A stretch of DNA of 49,241 nt. Source: JAAYCI01 sp964371725 (lineage in GTDB: Bacteria > Bacillota > Clostridia > Oscillospirales > Ruminococcaceae). Of the stretch, positions 1 to 7,467 are shown piece after piece (positions within the stretch are counted from its first letter, which is position 1; every line of letters starts with the position of its first letter). The stretch is from the NCBI GenBank assembly GCA_964371725.1, contig CAYJNQ010000012.1:1-49241 (forward strand), given 5' to 3'. The notes beneath the pieces were generated by a model, which did not search any database, was not told where the DNA came from, and saw only the letters and a program-made list of their open reading frames with translations. The translations under genes and the position numbers were made by a program.

Positions 1-225
1 GAATTCTTCGTAAATTCTTCGCTTATTTTGGTTGGGTTTCCATCACACCTCTTTTACTGCTCTTGTTTTTATTTTATGTGCTATATAATGTATATATATA
101 GTATAATAAAATCCATTCATTTGCGCCATCGTTTTCCACATCGCGCCGTATTGTGATTTTGCAAAGTTTTTTTGTATCTGCATTGCTTGTTACCATCGAC
201 CATGGCCATGCCCTGATGCTTATAG
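1..225. other. non-coding window edge, AT-rich
   Basis: No open frame with a plausible start and ribosome site is present. The stretch is AT-rich, with a TATA-rich core near 85-110 that could hold a promoter in either direction, and a short direct repeat (AATTCTTCG at the very start and again about 12 bases later). A leftward reading from about 44 gives only a few codons before a stop. The neighbouring gene to the left lies outside the window. Confidence 0.4.
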
Positions 226-267
226 AAAAAGAGCTGTTTCCAAAATACTTCGGAAACAGCTCTTTTT
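226..267 (-). terminator. intrinsic terminator of groSL
   Basis: An 11-base perfect stem (GAGCTGTTTCC at 231-241 with its complement at 252-262) is flanked by A and T runs on both sides. It lies 18 bases past the groL stop and would work in either direction. Hairpins of the same design recur at 42215-42250 and 45362-45405. Confidence 0.85.
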
Positions 268-284
268 AATTGTAAATCTATTTC

Positions 285-1913
285 TTAGTACATCCCGTCC
301 ATACCGCCGGGCATGGCAGGTGCTGCTGCAGGGGGTTCCGGCTCGTCTGCCACTAGGCTTTCGGTGGTAATTACCATTGCAGCCACAGACGCGGCATTCT
401 CCAAAGCAGAACGCGTCACTTTGGCCGGGTCCACAATACCCATTTCCAGCATGTTGCCATAGCTTTCCGTTTGGGCGTTGTAGCCATAGTCTTTTTTCTT
501 CGCTGTGCGGATTTTGTCGATGATAACACTACCTTCCACGCCGGCATTCATGGCGATTTGGCGCAGAGGGGATTCCATGGCACGCAACACAATTTGAGCG
601 CCTGTCTTTTTATCGCCTTCCAATGTGTCAATCAAGGCTTCAATTGCACCCATCACTTCAAGCGGTGCCACACCGCCACCGGCCACGATGCCTTCTTCTA
701 CAGCCGCCTTGGTGGAGCTCAAAGCGTCTTCGATGCGCAGTTTTTTGTCTTTCATTTCCACTTCAGTGGCAGCGCCCACACGGATAACCGCAACACCGCC
801 GGCCAATTTGGCAAGACGCTCTTGCAGTTTTTCACGGTCGAAGTCGCTTGTGGAGTTTTCAATTTCGGCACGAATTTGATTTACACGGCCGTCGATGGCG
901 GTTTTTTCGCCGGCGCCGTCCACGATGATGGTGTTCTCTTTGGTGATTTTCACCTGACGAGCACTACCCAACTGCTCAAGGGTGGTCTCTTTGAGCTCGT
1001 AGCCAAGCTCTTCTGTGATGACTGTGCCGCCGGTTAGGATGGCGATGTCCTGCAACATCTCTTTGCGGCGGTCACCAAAGCCGGGAGCTTTTACAGCCAC
1101 GCAAGTGAAGGTGCCACGCAAACGGTTTACAATCAGGGTAGACAGAGCCTCGCCCTCGATGTCTTCTGCAATGATGAGCAATTTCTTGCCGGATTGCACA
1201 ATTTGCTCAAGCAAGGGAAGCAAATCTTGAATGGCGCTGAGTTTTTTGTCTGTAATCAAGATGACGGCGTCATCGAGAACCGCTTCCATTTTTTCTGTAT
1301 CGGTAACCATGTAGGGCGTGATATAGCCACGGTCGAACTGCATACCTTCCACCACTTCGGTGAATGTTTCGGCCGTTTTGCTCTCTTCAATTGTGATAAC
1401 ACCATCGGCGCTCACTTTTTCCATGGCCTCGGCAATCAAAGCGCCAATGGCCTCGTCGCCGGCCGACACTGTGCCTACACGGGCAATATCCTCGCTGCCC
1501 TTCACCTTTTGGCTGTTGGCTTTCAACTCTTTAAGAGCCACGTCCACAGCTTTTTGAATGCCGCGTTTGATGTCCATCGGGTTTGCACCGGCAGCCACAT
1601 TTTTCATGCCTTCATGCACCATCGATTGTGCCAAAACGGTAGCTGTGGTGGTGCCGTCGCCTGCGATGTCGTTTGTTTTGGTGGCCACTTCTTTCACCAG
1701 CTGTGCACCCATGTTTTCAAATGCATCGGGAATTTCAATTTCCTTTGCAATGGTTACGCCGTCGTTTGTGATGGTAGGTGCACCATATTTTTTTGCAAGC
1801 ACCACATTGCGCCCCTTCGGGCCCAGTGTAATTTTAACGGTATCTGCCAGTTTGTCAATACCCGCGCTCAGTGCTTTGCGGGCGTCTTCGCCATACAGCA
1901 TTTGTTTTGCCAT
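285..1913 (-). CDS. groL: chaperonin GroEL (60 kDa)
   Basis: ATP-driven protein-folding chaperonin that forms the double-ring cage closed by GroES in the cytoplasm. The 542-residue length is normal for the family. The N-terminus carries the ATP-binding stretch TLGPKGRNVVL and GDGTTTATVLA, and the C-terminus ends in the usual Gly/Met tail (MPGGMDGMY). The ATG at 1913 follows an AAGGAG site by 11 bases. It lies about 96 bases downstream of groS and is read from the same promoter, so it should be heat-inducible through HrcA acting at the CIRCE element. The gene appears intact. Confidence 0.98.
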   Translation of the reverse strand: MAKQMLYGEDARKALSAGIDKLADTVKITLGPKGRNVVLAKKYGAPTITNDGVTIAKEIEIPDAFENMGAQLVKEVATKTNDIAGDGTTTATVLAQSMVHEGMKNVAAGANPMDIKRGIQKAVDVALKELKANSQKVKGSEDIARVGTVSAGDEAIGALIAEAMEKVSADGVITIEESKTAETFTEVVEGMQFDRGYITPYMVTDTEKMEAVLDDAVILITDKKLSAIQDLLPLLEQIVQSGKKLLIIAEDIEGEALSTLIVNRLRGTFTCVAVKAPGFGDRRKEMLQDIAILTGGTVITEELGYELKETTLEQLGSARQVKITKENTIIVDGAGEKTAIDGRVNQIRAEIENSTSDFDREKLQERLAKLAGGVAVIRVGAATEVEMKDKKLRIEDALSSTKAAVEEGIVAGGGVAPLEVMGAIEALIDTLEGDKKTGAQIVLRAMESPLRQIAMNAGVEGSVIIDKIRTAKKKDYGYNAQTESYGNMLEMGIVDPAKVTRSALENAASVAAMVITTESLVADEPEPPAAAPAMPGGMDGMY

Positions 1914-2009
1914 TGTTTCTCATTCTCCTTTTTTCTTTAAAACCATTTATTGGGCCCTTGGTGGGCCGGCACAATCTATAATCTACAAACAGATCACTGC
2001 CGTAAATAT

Positions 2010-2312
2010 CTACTCAACAATCGCCAAAACGTCACTTTGGCGCACAATCACATACTCTTTATCGCCCATTTTGATCTCGTTGCCGGCATATTTGCTCACG
2101 ATGATTTTGTCGCCAGCTTTCAGCTCCATTTTCACCTCTTTGCCATCTACCAGTCCACCGGGGCCCACAGACACCACTTCGGCAATTTGCGGTTTTTCCT
2201 TTGCACTACCGGGCAAAATAATTCCGGCGGCCGTGGTCTCCTCTGCCTCCCAACCTTGGATGACAATGCGGTCTCCCATCGGTTTTAGCTTCATTTCTGC
2301 CATTTTCGACAT
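2010..2312 (-). CDS. groS: co-chaperonin GroES (10 kDa)
   Basis: Lid of the GroEL cage. The start was set at 2312 (MSKMAEMKLKP), because an AAGGAG site lies 9 bases upstream and this gives a normal 100-residue protein; an open frame upstream to 2360 would begin before that site without ribosome-binding support. The usual features are visible: N-terminal LKPMGDRIVI, a mobile-loop region rich in E/T/A (EAEETTAAGIILP), and the conserved GxKVxFSKY-like segment, here GDKIIVSKYAG, near the end. First gene of the groS-groL operon. Confidence 0.97.
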   Translation of the reverse strand: MSKMAEMKLKPMGDRIVIQGWEAEETTAAGIILPGSAKEKPQIAEVVSVGPGGLVDGKEVKMELKAGDKIIVSKYAGNEIKMGDKEYVIVRQSDVLAIVE

Positions 2313-2363
2313 TTTTTTGTTCTCCTTTTCACAAATATATTGGTTTGTCCGTTTCAACACTCT

Positions 2364-2390
2364 TTAGCACTCACGCTCATCAAGTGCTAA
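2364..2390 (-). promoter_or_regulatory. CIRCE operator (HrcA site)
   Basis: The left arm TTAGCACTC (2364-2372) is followed by a 9-base spacer and the right arm AAGTGCTAA (2382-2390). The CIRCE consensus is TTAGCACTC-N9-GAGTGCTAA, so one base of the right arm differs. It lies between the groS -10 box and the groS start, the standard place for HrcA repression. Confidence 0.95.
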
Positions 2391-2395
2391 TAACC

Positions 2396-2424
2396 ATTTT
2401 AGCGACTTTGCTCGAAAAAATCAA
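2396..2424 (-). promoter_or_regulatory. groSL promoter, sigma-A type
   Basis: Read leftward: -35 TTGATT (2424-2419), 17-base spacer, -10 TAAAAT (2401-2396). CIRCE starts 6 bases downstream of the -10 box, so bound HrcA would cover the start of transcription. Confidence 0.75.
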
Positions 2425-2497
2425 GGGGTAGATTGAAATTTTTTTCACTTCTCTTCATTTGCCTGTATTTTCCCCTTTCACAGGCTGCTTTATGCGC

Positions 2498-3445
2498 CTA
2501 TTTCTGCCGCTGCCACAGGGGCAATGGCAACACAAAACGGGCGGCTTTCGGCAACATTTTGGCATAGAGGCGCGGCGCCGGGCCACACTCTCCGTCTATA
2601 TTCAGAATAAAGGCTTCTTTGCCGCTTGGCACCACCTTCACCTCTTTTGCTTTTCGATACAGCATAATGTCGGCAAAATCGGGCACAACACTTCCATTTT
2701 GTATATGTTCACCTTTTTTATATGCATTGATGATTTTTGCCACGCGTAATCGGCTGATTTTTTTTACCAAAATCACGTCGAAACAGCCATCTTGTGTGTC
2801 GGCCATCGGCGCTGCACAAAATCCGCCACCATAGGTTTTTCCGTTGCATACGGCAGCAATTACATACTTTCCGTTTAATGCCTCCCCGTCTACGGTGACT
2901 TGCAAATCCTTACCAAGAGGATGCAAAAGGCGCTCTGCCACCGAAACCGTGTAGGCCATTTGCCCGCCCAGCAAAGGGATGCGGCGATATTTTGGAATGC
3001 CGTGCGCCACTTCGGCGTCTAGCCCCGTAGAGGTAATGGCCACACATACACCGAGATCGGTTTGCATGAGGTCTATATCGATTGCTTTGCCGCACAAAAG
3101 TTTTGGTATATCTAAAAAATCTTCCACGTTTCCAAACGTTCGCACAAAATCATTCCCACTGCCACAGGGAACCGAGGCCACCTCGGCACCGGCAAACTGA
3201 TAGGCACCGGCCATCACTTCATTGAGGGTGCCGTCTCCACCCACAGCATAAAGGCGCACCGCTTTGCCTGCTCCGGCATACCGCCGGGCCAACTCTGTGG
3301 CATGCTGCGGAGATTTCGTTTTTTCAAACACGGCATTTAACCCTTGTTGTCGCACCGCTTTATGCAGCAAAGGCACCATTTTTCTACTTGCATTTTCAGG
3401 GCCGGATACCGGGTTAACAATAAAAACATGCTGCTTCTCATGCAT
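2498..3445 (-). CDS. diacylglycerol/sphingosine kinase-like lipid kinase (YegS/DagK family)
   Basis: Predicted cytoplasmic, membrane-associated lipid kinase that phosphorylates diacylglycerol or a related lipid, recycling it to phosphatidate. The 315 residues are typical of the family. The NAD/DAG-kinase catalytic core is visible: an N-terminal VNPVSG nucleotide loop, GGDGTLNEV near residue 68, and CGSGNDFVR near residue 95. The C-terminal half is the beta-sandwich domain with the GGGF...A segment. The start overlaps the stop of the upstream cupin gene by 8 bases, which suggests translational coupling. The exact lipid substrate cannot be read from the sequence. Confidence 0.9.
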   Translation of the reverse strand: MHEKQHVFIVNPVSGPENASRKMVPLLHKAVRQQGLNAVFEKTKSPQHATELARRYAGAGKAVRLYAVGGDGTLNEVMAGAYQFAGAEVASVPCGSGNDFVRTFGNVEDFLDIPKLLCGKAIDIDLMQTDLGVCVAITSTGLDAEVAHGIPKYRRIPLLGGQMAYTVSVAERLLHPLGKDLQVTVDGEALNGKYVIAAVCNGKTYGGGFCAAPMADTQDGCFDVILVKKISRLRVAKIINAYKKGEHIQNGSVVPDFADIMLYRKAKEVKVVPSGKEAFILNIDGECGPAPRLYAKMLPKAARFVLPLPLWQRQK

Positions 3446-3788
3446 ATAAAATCAGCGCCAAAAATACCAGCGGCTCCTCCCCTGTGTTGCGCAGGCCATG
3501 CCCGTGCCCATCTTGTGTATACAAAATGTCGCCCGCTGCACATGCAAATTCTTCATCGTTGTCGCAAAAAACGCCCGTTCCACTGAGCACGTAAAAGGTT
3601 TCGCATTCTCCCTTGTGCACATGTCGACCCACCTCGCCCCCCGGTGGCAAGATGAGTTTCGCAAACAAACGTCCCTTATTACAGAGCTCTTCTTCACCCC
3701 GGAGCAAATGCTGTATACCCACTTCACCCACACCATCAAACATCACCCCACGGTTTTCTGTGGGCATTTCTTCTTGTTTGCGAACCAT
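3438..3788 (-). CDS. single-domain cupin protein
   Basis: Small beta-barrel protein of 116 residues with both cupin motifs. The first is G(X)5HXH-like, HVHKGECETFYVLSG, supplying two His and one Glu; the second is GDILYTQDGHGHGLRN, supplying the last His. These are the usual ligands of a bound metal. The ATG at 3788 has an AGAGGA site 7-8 bases upstream. It is followed by the lipid kinase with an 8-base overlap. Substrate and reaction are unknown; members range from isomerases to sugar or small-molecule binding proteins. Confidence 0.85.
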   Translation of the reverse strand: MVRKQEEMPTENRGVMFDGVGEVGIQHLLRGEEELCNKGRLFAKLILPPGGEVGRHVHKGECETFYVLSGTGVFCDNDEEFACAAGDILYTQDGHGHGLRNTGEEPLVFLALILYA

Positions 3789-3868
3789 ATGCCATCCTCT
3801 TTCCTAAATTTATATAGATGAATTATCATGCACAACCATTGCCATGGGTCTTGTTTCTCTTTGGTTTT

Positions 3869-4252
3869 TCAATCATCCCAGTTGACAATTACATACAAAA
3901 GAAAATTGTCTTCACTTTGCGCATTGAAGCGACAGTTCAGCATAAAAAAGGAATGTGTGTGCGCTTTTTCCAATGCCACCTTCAAATCGTCTTGCATGCA
4001 AGCAAACAAATCGATGTAGGCGGCATCTCTCTCGCTGCCATCGAAAAGCAATTTTTCGATATAATCGTGTGGTGGCGTGTTGGGCTCGAACGGATTTTGA
4101 AGCGCATGATAAACTTCGCAATTCCGGTTGTCGCGCTGTTTTTCACGCGCCACTTCCGCCTCGATTGCCTGCATAGCACGCTCGGTTTCCGCTTTCGAAA
4201 ACTGCACATTCCACTCGTGACTTTGCATCGTGTTTTCATTCAGTTTTTCCAT
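3869..4252 (-). CDS. uncharacterised protein, 127 aa
   Basis: I do not recognise the family. The start at 4252 (MEKLNENTMQ) is fixed by an AGGAGG site 8 bases upstream; the frame stays open further upstream but there overlaps the Lar-like gene in another frame. The protein is soluble and charged: the N-terminal half is helical and Glu/Arg-rich (AETERAMQAIEAEVARE), followed by a Pro-rich linker and a C-terminal half rich in aromatic and hydrophobic residues ending FLLYVIVNWDD. No signal peptide or membrane helix is seen. It starts 20 bases after the Lar-like gene and is probably co-transcribed with it. Confidence 0.7.
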   Translation of the reverse strand: MEKLNENTMQSHEWNVQFSKAETERAMQAIEAEVAREKQRDNRNCEVYHALQNPFEPNTPPHDYIEKLLFDGSERDAAYIDLFACMQDDLKVALEKAHTHSFFMLNCRFNAQSEDNFLLYVIVNWDD

Positions 4253-4272
4253 TTTCGGCCTCCTGTTTCGCT

Positions 4273-4626
4273 TTATTCGCAGCGCCGGTTCCACGCCACA
4301 ACACTTTGCGTAACCGTGTTGCCCTGTGCAAACGACACCATCATATGGCAACTTGTGCAGTGAAAAGACAGCCCGCCGCCAGGCAATTCGTGCGCAAGGG
4401 CACGCCCGCCGCAAAAGGGGCAGGCGCGTGCTGCCCCCGGCGACACAAAACGATCTCTCCCGCGGCGATTCCACGCCGCCGCCATCTCTTCGCGTTCTTT
4501 CGCCTTCGTGTGCATGGCCACCGCCATGCAACCGCGGTTGCGGCATACCACGCTGAAACCCTCTCCCGGTATGCGTGAATAGGCCGCCAAGTTCCCACAA
4601 AATGGGCAACGCTCCAGCTTTGTCAT
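4273..4626 (-). CDS. tandem Lar-like zinc-ribbon protein
   Basis: A 117-residue protein made of two copies of a short zinc ribbon. Each copy has CPFCG, then a V/H-C-xx-(R/S)-(G/C)-C pair, then a closing AWNRR. The units span roughly residues 6-55 and 68-116. CPFCG...AWNRR is the signature of the Lar restriction-alleviation family known mostly from phages; single-domain members are about 60-80 residues, so this is a duplication. The ATG at 4626 is preferred over an in-frame GTG at 4635 because AGGTGG lies just upstream of it. No other phage genes are nearby. Confidence 0.75.
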   Translation of the reverse strand: MTKLERCPFCGNLAAYSRIPGEGFSVVCRNRGCMAVAMHTKAKEREEMAAAWNRRGRDRFVSPGAARACPFCGGRALAHELPGGGLSFHCTSCHMMVSFAQGNTVTQSVVAWNRRCE

Positions 4627-4732
4627 GCACTCCACCTCATCGTTCCACCGTTTTCACGCCACGCTTTCCCACACCATTCCTTATCAGTTTATCTTATTTT
4701 CCAGAATTTGTACACTGTTTTTCGGCTTCCAC

Positions 4733-4761
4733 TTGCCAAAATCTCCCCAATTATATATAAT
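4733..4761 (+). promoter_or_regulatory. molybdenum operon promoter
   Basis: -35 TTGCCA (4733-4738), 17-base spacer, -10 TATAAT (4756-4761). Expected transcript start is about 4768, directly in front of the palindrome at 4770-4795 and 47 bases before the first start codon. Confidence 0.75.
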
Positions 4762-4769
4762 AAGATTTG

Positions 4770-4795
4770 CCGATATGCATTTGCATGAATATCGG
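4770..4795 (+). promoter_or_regulatory. palindrome in the leader of the molybdenum operon
   Basis: CCGATAT (4770-4776) is exactly complementary to ATATCGG (4789-4795). After one mismatched pair, CAT/ATG continues the stem around a TTGC loop. It begins at the predicted transcript start, so it could be either an operator or an RNA hairpin just before the ribosome site (GGAAAGGAG). It does not match the E. coli ModE site as I know it. Confidence 0.5.
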
Positions 4796-4814
4796 TGTTT
4801 GGAAAGGAGCCTTT

Positions 4815-5843
4815 ATGAGAAAAATTGAAACCATACACGCCGAGGGGCATGTTTTGTGCCACGATTTAACACGCATTGTTCCGGGCAAGGAAAAAGGTGT
4901 GGCTTTTGCCAAAGGGCATGTTGTGCAAAAAGAGGATATCCCGAAATTGTTGGAAATGGGAAAAAAACACCTGTATGTGTGGGAAAAAGAAACAGGAATG
5001 TTGCACGAAAATGAAGCAGCGGATATTTTGTATCACCTTTGTGCCGGCCGCCATATGACACCCTCTGCGGTAAAAGAGGGGAAAATTGATGTGCTGGCGG
5101 CCTGCGATGGCCTTCTATGTGTGGACACAGAGGCTCTGCGCCGCCTGAACAGCCTTGGCGAAATGATGATTGCCACGCGGCACCACAACAGCCCTGTGCG
5201 CCGCGGCGAAAAACTGGCCGGAACGCGTGTGATTCCGCTGGTGATTGAAGAAAGCAAAATGGAAGCGGCACAAACTCTTTTGGGCACAAAACCCATTTTG
5301 AACTTACACCCCTTTGTACCCGGAAAAAAGGTGGGTATTGTCACAACAGGCAGCGAGGTGGCCAGCGGCCTAATAGAGGACAAATTCACGCCGGTATTGC
5401 GAAAAAAAATTGCCGAATATGGTGCCGTGGAGCTTGGACAGGTGACACTGGATGACAACGACAATGCCGTGACACAAGCCATTCTCGACTTCGTGCGGCA
5501 GGGCGCCGACCTTGTGTTGTGTTCGGGCGGTATGAGCGTGGACCCGGACGACAAAACACCTCTTGCCATAAAAAATACCGGAGCGCGTGTGGTGTCGTAC
5601 GGGGCACCTGTGTTGCCGGGCGCGATGTTCATGCTGGCTTACACCGAGAGCGGTGTGCCCATTGTGGGTTTGCCCGGTTGTGTGATGTATGCAAAGCGCA
5701 CCATTTTCGACTTAATTTTGCCGCGCCTAGTTGCAGATGTTCCCGTGCACGCAGCAGACCTTGCGGCACTTGGCAACGGTGGACTTTGCCTTTCGTGCGA
5801 GACATGTATTTTCCCAAATTGCGCTTTTGGTGCAGGTGTTTGA
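4815..5843 (+). CDS. MoeA-like molybdopterin-binding protein with Cys-rich tail
   Basis: A 342-residue protein of the Clostridial molybdopterin-binding group related to MoeA and MogA, which act in molybdate insertion. The MoCF/MPT-binding domain spans about residues 170-310, with KVGIVTTGSEV, an LCSGGMSVDPDD loop and GAPVLPGAMFML. The last 30 residues hold a cysteine cluster (LCLSCETCIFPNCAFG), which in related proteins follows the same ALGxGGLC lead. The ATG at 4815 follows GGAAAGGAG; the frame upstream of it runs through the leader palindrome and is not coding. First gene of the operon; its TGA ends one base before the modA ATG. Confidence 0.85.
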   Translation: MRKIETIHAEGHVLCHDLTRIVPGKEKGVAFAKGHVVQKEDIPKLLEMGKKHLYVWEKETGMLHENEAADILYHLCAGRHMTPSAVKEGKIDVLAACDGLLCVDTEALRRLNSLGEMMIATRHHNSPVRRGEKLAGTRVIPLVIEESKMEAAQTLLGTKPILNLHPFVPGKKVGIVTTGSEVASGLIEDKFTPVLRKKIAEYGAVELGQVTLDDNDNAVTQAILDFVRQGADLVLCSGGMSVDPDDKTPLAIKNTGARVVSYGAPVLPGAMFMLAYTESGVPIVGLPGCVMYAKRTIFDLILPRLVADVPVHAADLAALGNGGLCLSCETCIFPNCAFGAGV

Positions 5844-5844
5844 G

Positions 5845-6603
5845 ATGCGCGGCCGGCAGTTCATCATAAAACCATTCCTTGTTCTTTTATTTTGTTTTTG
5901 CTTTTTTTCATCTTGCGCCCACAAGGCCGAGCAAGACCACCTGCTTATTGCCGCTGCCTCGAGCCTGGAAACAGTGCTTGCAACAGAGGTGATTCCGGCC
6001 TTTGAAGCACGTTATCCCCACATCCGTGTCGATGCGAGCTACGCCGCCAGCGGGCATTTACGCCATCAAATTGAGGCCGGCCTTGCCGCCGATGTGTTCC
6101 TCAGCGCCGACGAGGCACAGGTGGCTGCATTGGATGGAACCGGCACAGTGGTAGCACAAACATCGCTTTTAAAAAATGAACTCGTGCTCATTGTGCCCGC
6201 CCACGGCCAATCACCCGTTTCCTCTTTGGATTCGCTTGCCTTGGCAAACATTCTTGCCATTGGAGATCCTGCCAGTGTTCCCGCCGGACGCTATGCAAAG
6301 ACCGCTCTCACACAGCTCGGGCTTTGGGAAGAGCTGCAAGGACAACTCTCTTTGGCCACCGATGTGAGCGGGGTGCTCCACTGGGTTGCACAGGCAAGCG
6401 CCGACGCCGGCCTTGTATATGCCAGTGATGCAGCACGTGAGGCGGAACAGGTGCACGTTTTGTGCGCCGTGCCGGCACAGGAGGAAATTCTGTATCCTGC
6501 TGCTCTTTTGCACGAAAATGAGGCCGCACGGCTTTTTTACAATTTCTTGCAGGAAGAAGAAACCTTGACATTGTTTGAAAATGCCGGGTTTACGCCCGTG
6601 TAA
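5845..6603 (+). CDS. modA: molybdate ABC transporter substrate-binding lipoprotein
   Basis: Extracellular molybdate/tungstate-binding lipoprotein of the ModBC importer. The 252 residues begin with a lipoprotein signal: a hydrophobic run at about 10-21, then FSSC with Cys24 as the lipid-modified residue. Family features follow: AAASSLETVL (oxyanion-binding Ser), YAASGHLRHQIEAG and ADVFLSADEAQV, then a second lobe containing GDPASVPAGRYA and DAGLVYASDA. The ATG at 5845 was chosen because it directly follows the previous stop and gives a proper signal peptide. Its stop codon lies inside a perfect 11-base-pair hairpin (6583-6610). Confidence 0.93.
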   Translation: MRGRQFIIKPFLVLLFCFCFFSSCAHKAEQDHLLIAAASSLETVLATEVIPAFEARYPHIRVDASYAASGHLRHQIEAGLAADVFLSADEAQVAALDGTGTVVAQTSLLKNELVLIVPAHGQSPVSSLDSLALANILAIGDPASVPAGRYAKTALTQLGLWEELQGQLSLATDVSGVLHWVAQASADAGLVYASDAAREAEQVHVLCAVPAQEEILYPAALLHENEAARLFYNFLQEEETLTLFENAGFTPV

Positions 6604-6610
6604 ACCCGGC
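6583..6610 (+). other. perfect hairpin over the modA stop codon
   Basis: GCCGGGTTTAC (6583-6593) and its exact complement at 6600-6610 enclose a 6-base loop. No U-run follows, so it is not a standard terminator. Its right arm shares CCGGC with the 5' edge of the candidate riboswitch, so the two structures could compete. Confidence 0.6.
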
Positions 6611-6707
6611 TCTTCGCGCAGAACACCACCAAAGCGTGGGAGCAACAACGGATGATGTCTATGCCGGCTCGAAACCAAACAATGGAACGCCCGGTGCAGG
6701 CGCCGGC
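6604..6707 (+). promoter_or_regulatory. candidate molybdenum/tungsten cofactor (Moco-type) riboswitch
   Basis: A 165-base gap separates modA from modB in an operon whose other genes overlap or nearly touch, and the first two-thirds of it is GC-rich and structured. CCAC (6626-6629) pairs with GTGG (6636-6639), followed by GGGAGCAAC; GCCGGC at 6663-6668 is repeated at 6702-6707 and can close a long stem; CCGGC at 6606-6610 is a third possible partner. From memory, GTGGGAGCAAC and TATGCCGGCTC resemble the conserved core of the Moco RNA motif found before molybdate and Moco genes in many bacteria, but I could not test it against the covariance model. Confidence 0.55.
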
Positions 6708-6768
6708 AAAAAAACGCTAAACAAACATCGACAACCGCCATGCCACTTTTTAGGAAAGGAGCTTTGCC

Positions 6769-7467
6769 ATGGACTTTTCCGCCCTTTGGATTTCCCTCAA
6801 AACGGCCTCCGTTTCCATGGTATTCACCTTTGTGTTGGGCCTGTTTGCTGCTTTTTGGGTTTTGCGTTTACAAAACAGTCGTTTTGCGATGGTGATGGAT
6901 GCTTTTTTCACCTTACCACTTGTGTTGCCGCCCACCGTAGCCGGATTTTTTCTTTTGTATCTATTTGGGGTGCAGCGCCCTCTGGGTGCCTTTTTGCTTG
7001 AATTCTTCAGTGTGCAACTCGTGTTCAACTGGCCGGCCACGGTTCTTGCCGCCGTGCTCGTCTCTTTTCCGCTGATGTATCGCAGCGCGAAGGCGGCCCT
7101 GGAACAGGTGGACGAAAATCTGCTTGCAGCCGCACGCACCATGGGTTTTTCCGAATTTCGCGTTTTTTTTAAAATTGCTCTGCCCTTGGCTTTTCCGGGC
7201 ATTTCAAGCGGCGCCGTTCTCTCCTTCGCGCGCGCGCTTGGCGAATTCGGGGCCACCATCCTCATTGCAGGCAACATTGCGGGGCAAACACGCACCTTGC
7301 CCCTTGCCGTTTATTCAGCCATCTCAAGCGGCGATATGACCCTAGCCTTGCGTTATGTACTCGTTTTGCTTGCCATCTCCTTTTTGGCCGTGCTCTGCAT
7401 GAATGTGCTGCAACGAAAAAACCGCCCTTGGGTGCATGAAACCAAACAAAAGGAGCCCCCCGAATGA
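6769..7467 (+). CDS. modB: molybdate ABC transporter permease
   Basis: Membrane channel subunit of the molybdate importer. The 232 residues hold about five to six hydrophobic segments, and the conserved EAA loop that docks ModC is at about 120-150 (AARTMGFSEFRVFFKIALPLAFPG, the usual G-F..F..I.LP form). It ends in a hydrophilic tail. The ATG at 6769 follows AGGAAAGGAG by 7 bases. Its TGA overlaps the modC start by four bases (ATGA). Confidence 0.95.
   Translation: MDFSALWISLKTASVSMVFTFVLGLFAAFWVLRLQNSRFAMVMDAFFTLPLVLPPTVAGFFLLYLFGVQRPLGAFLLEFFSVQLVFNWPATVLAAVLVSFPLMYRSAKAALEQVDENLLAAARTMGFSEFRVFFKIALPLAFPGISSGAVLSFARALGEFGATILIAGNIAGQTRTLPLAVYSAISSGDMTLALRYVLVLLAISFLAVLCMNVLQRKNRPWVHETKQKEPPE

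Noticed and set aside
471..1940. Long rightward open frames opposite groL (up to 248 residues)
   Set aside because: They mirror the codon bias of groL on the other strand, and the products are Cys/His/Phe-rich without known motifs.
3869..4630. Single 253-residue leftward gene
   Set aside because: Its first half overlaps the Lar-like gene in another frame, and an AGGAGG site fixes the start at 4252.
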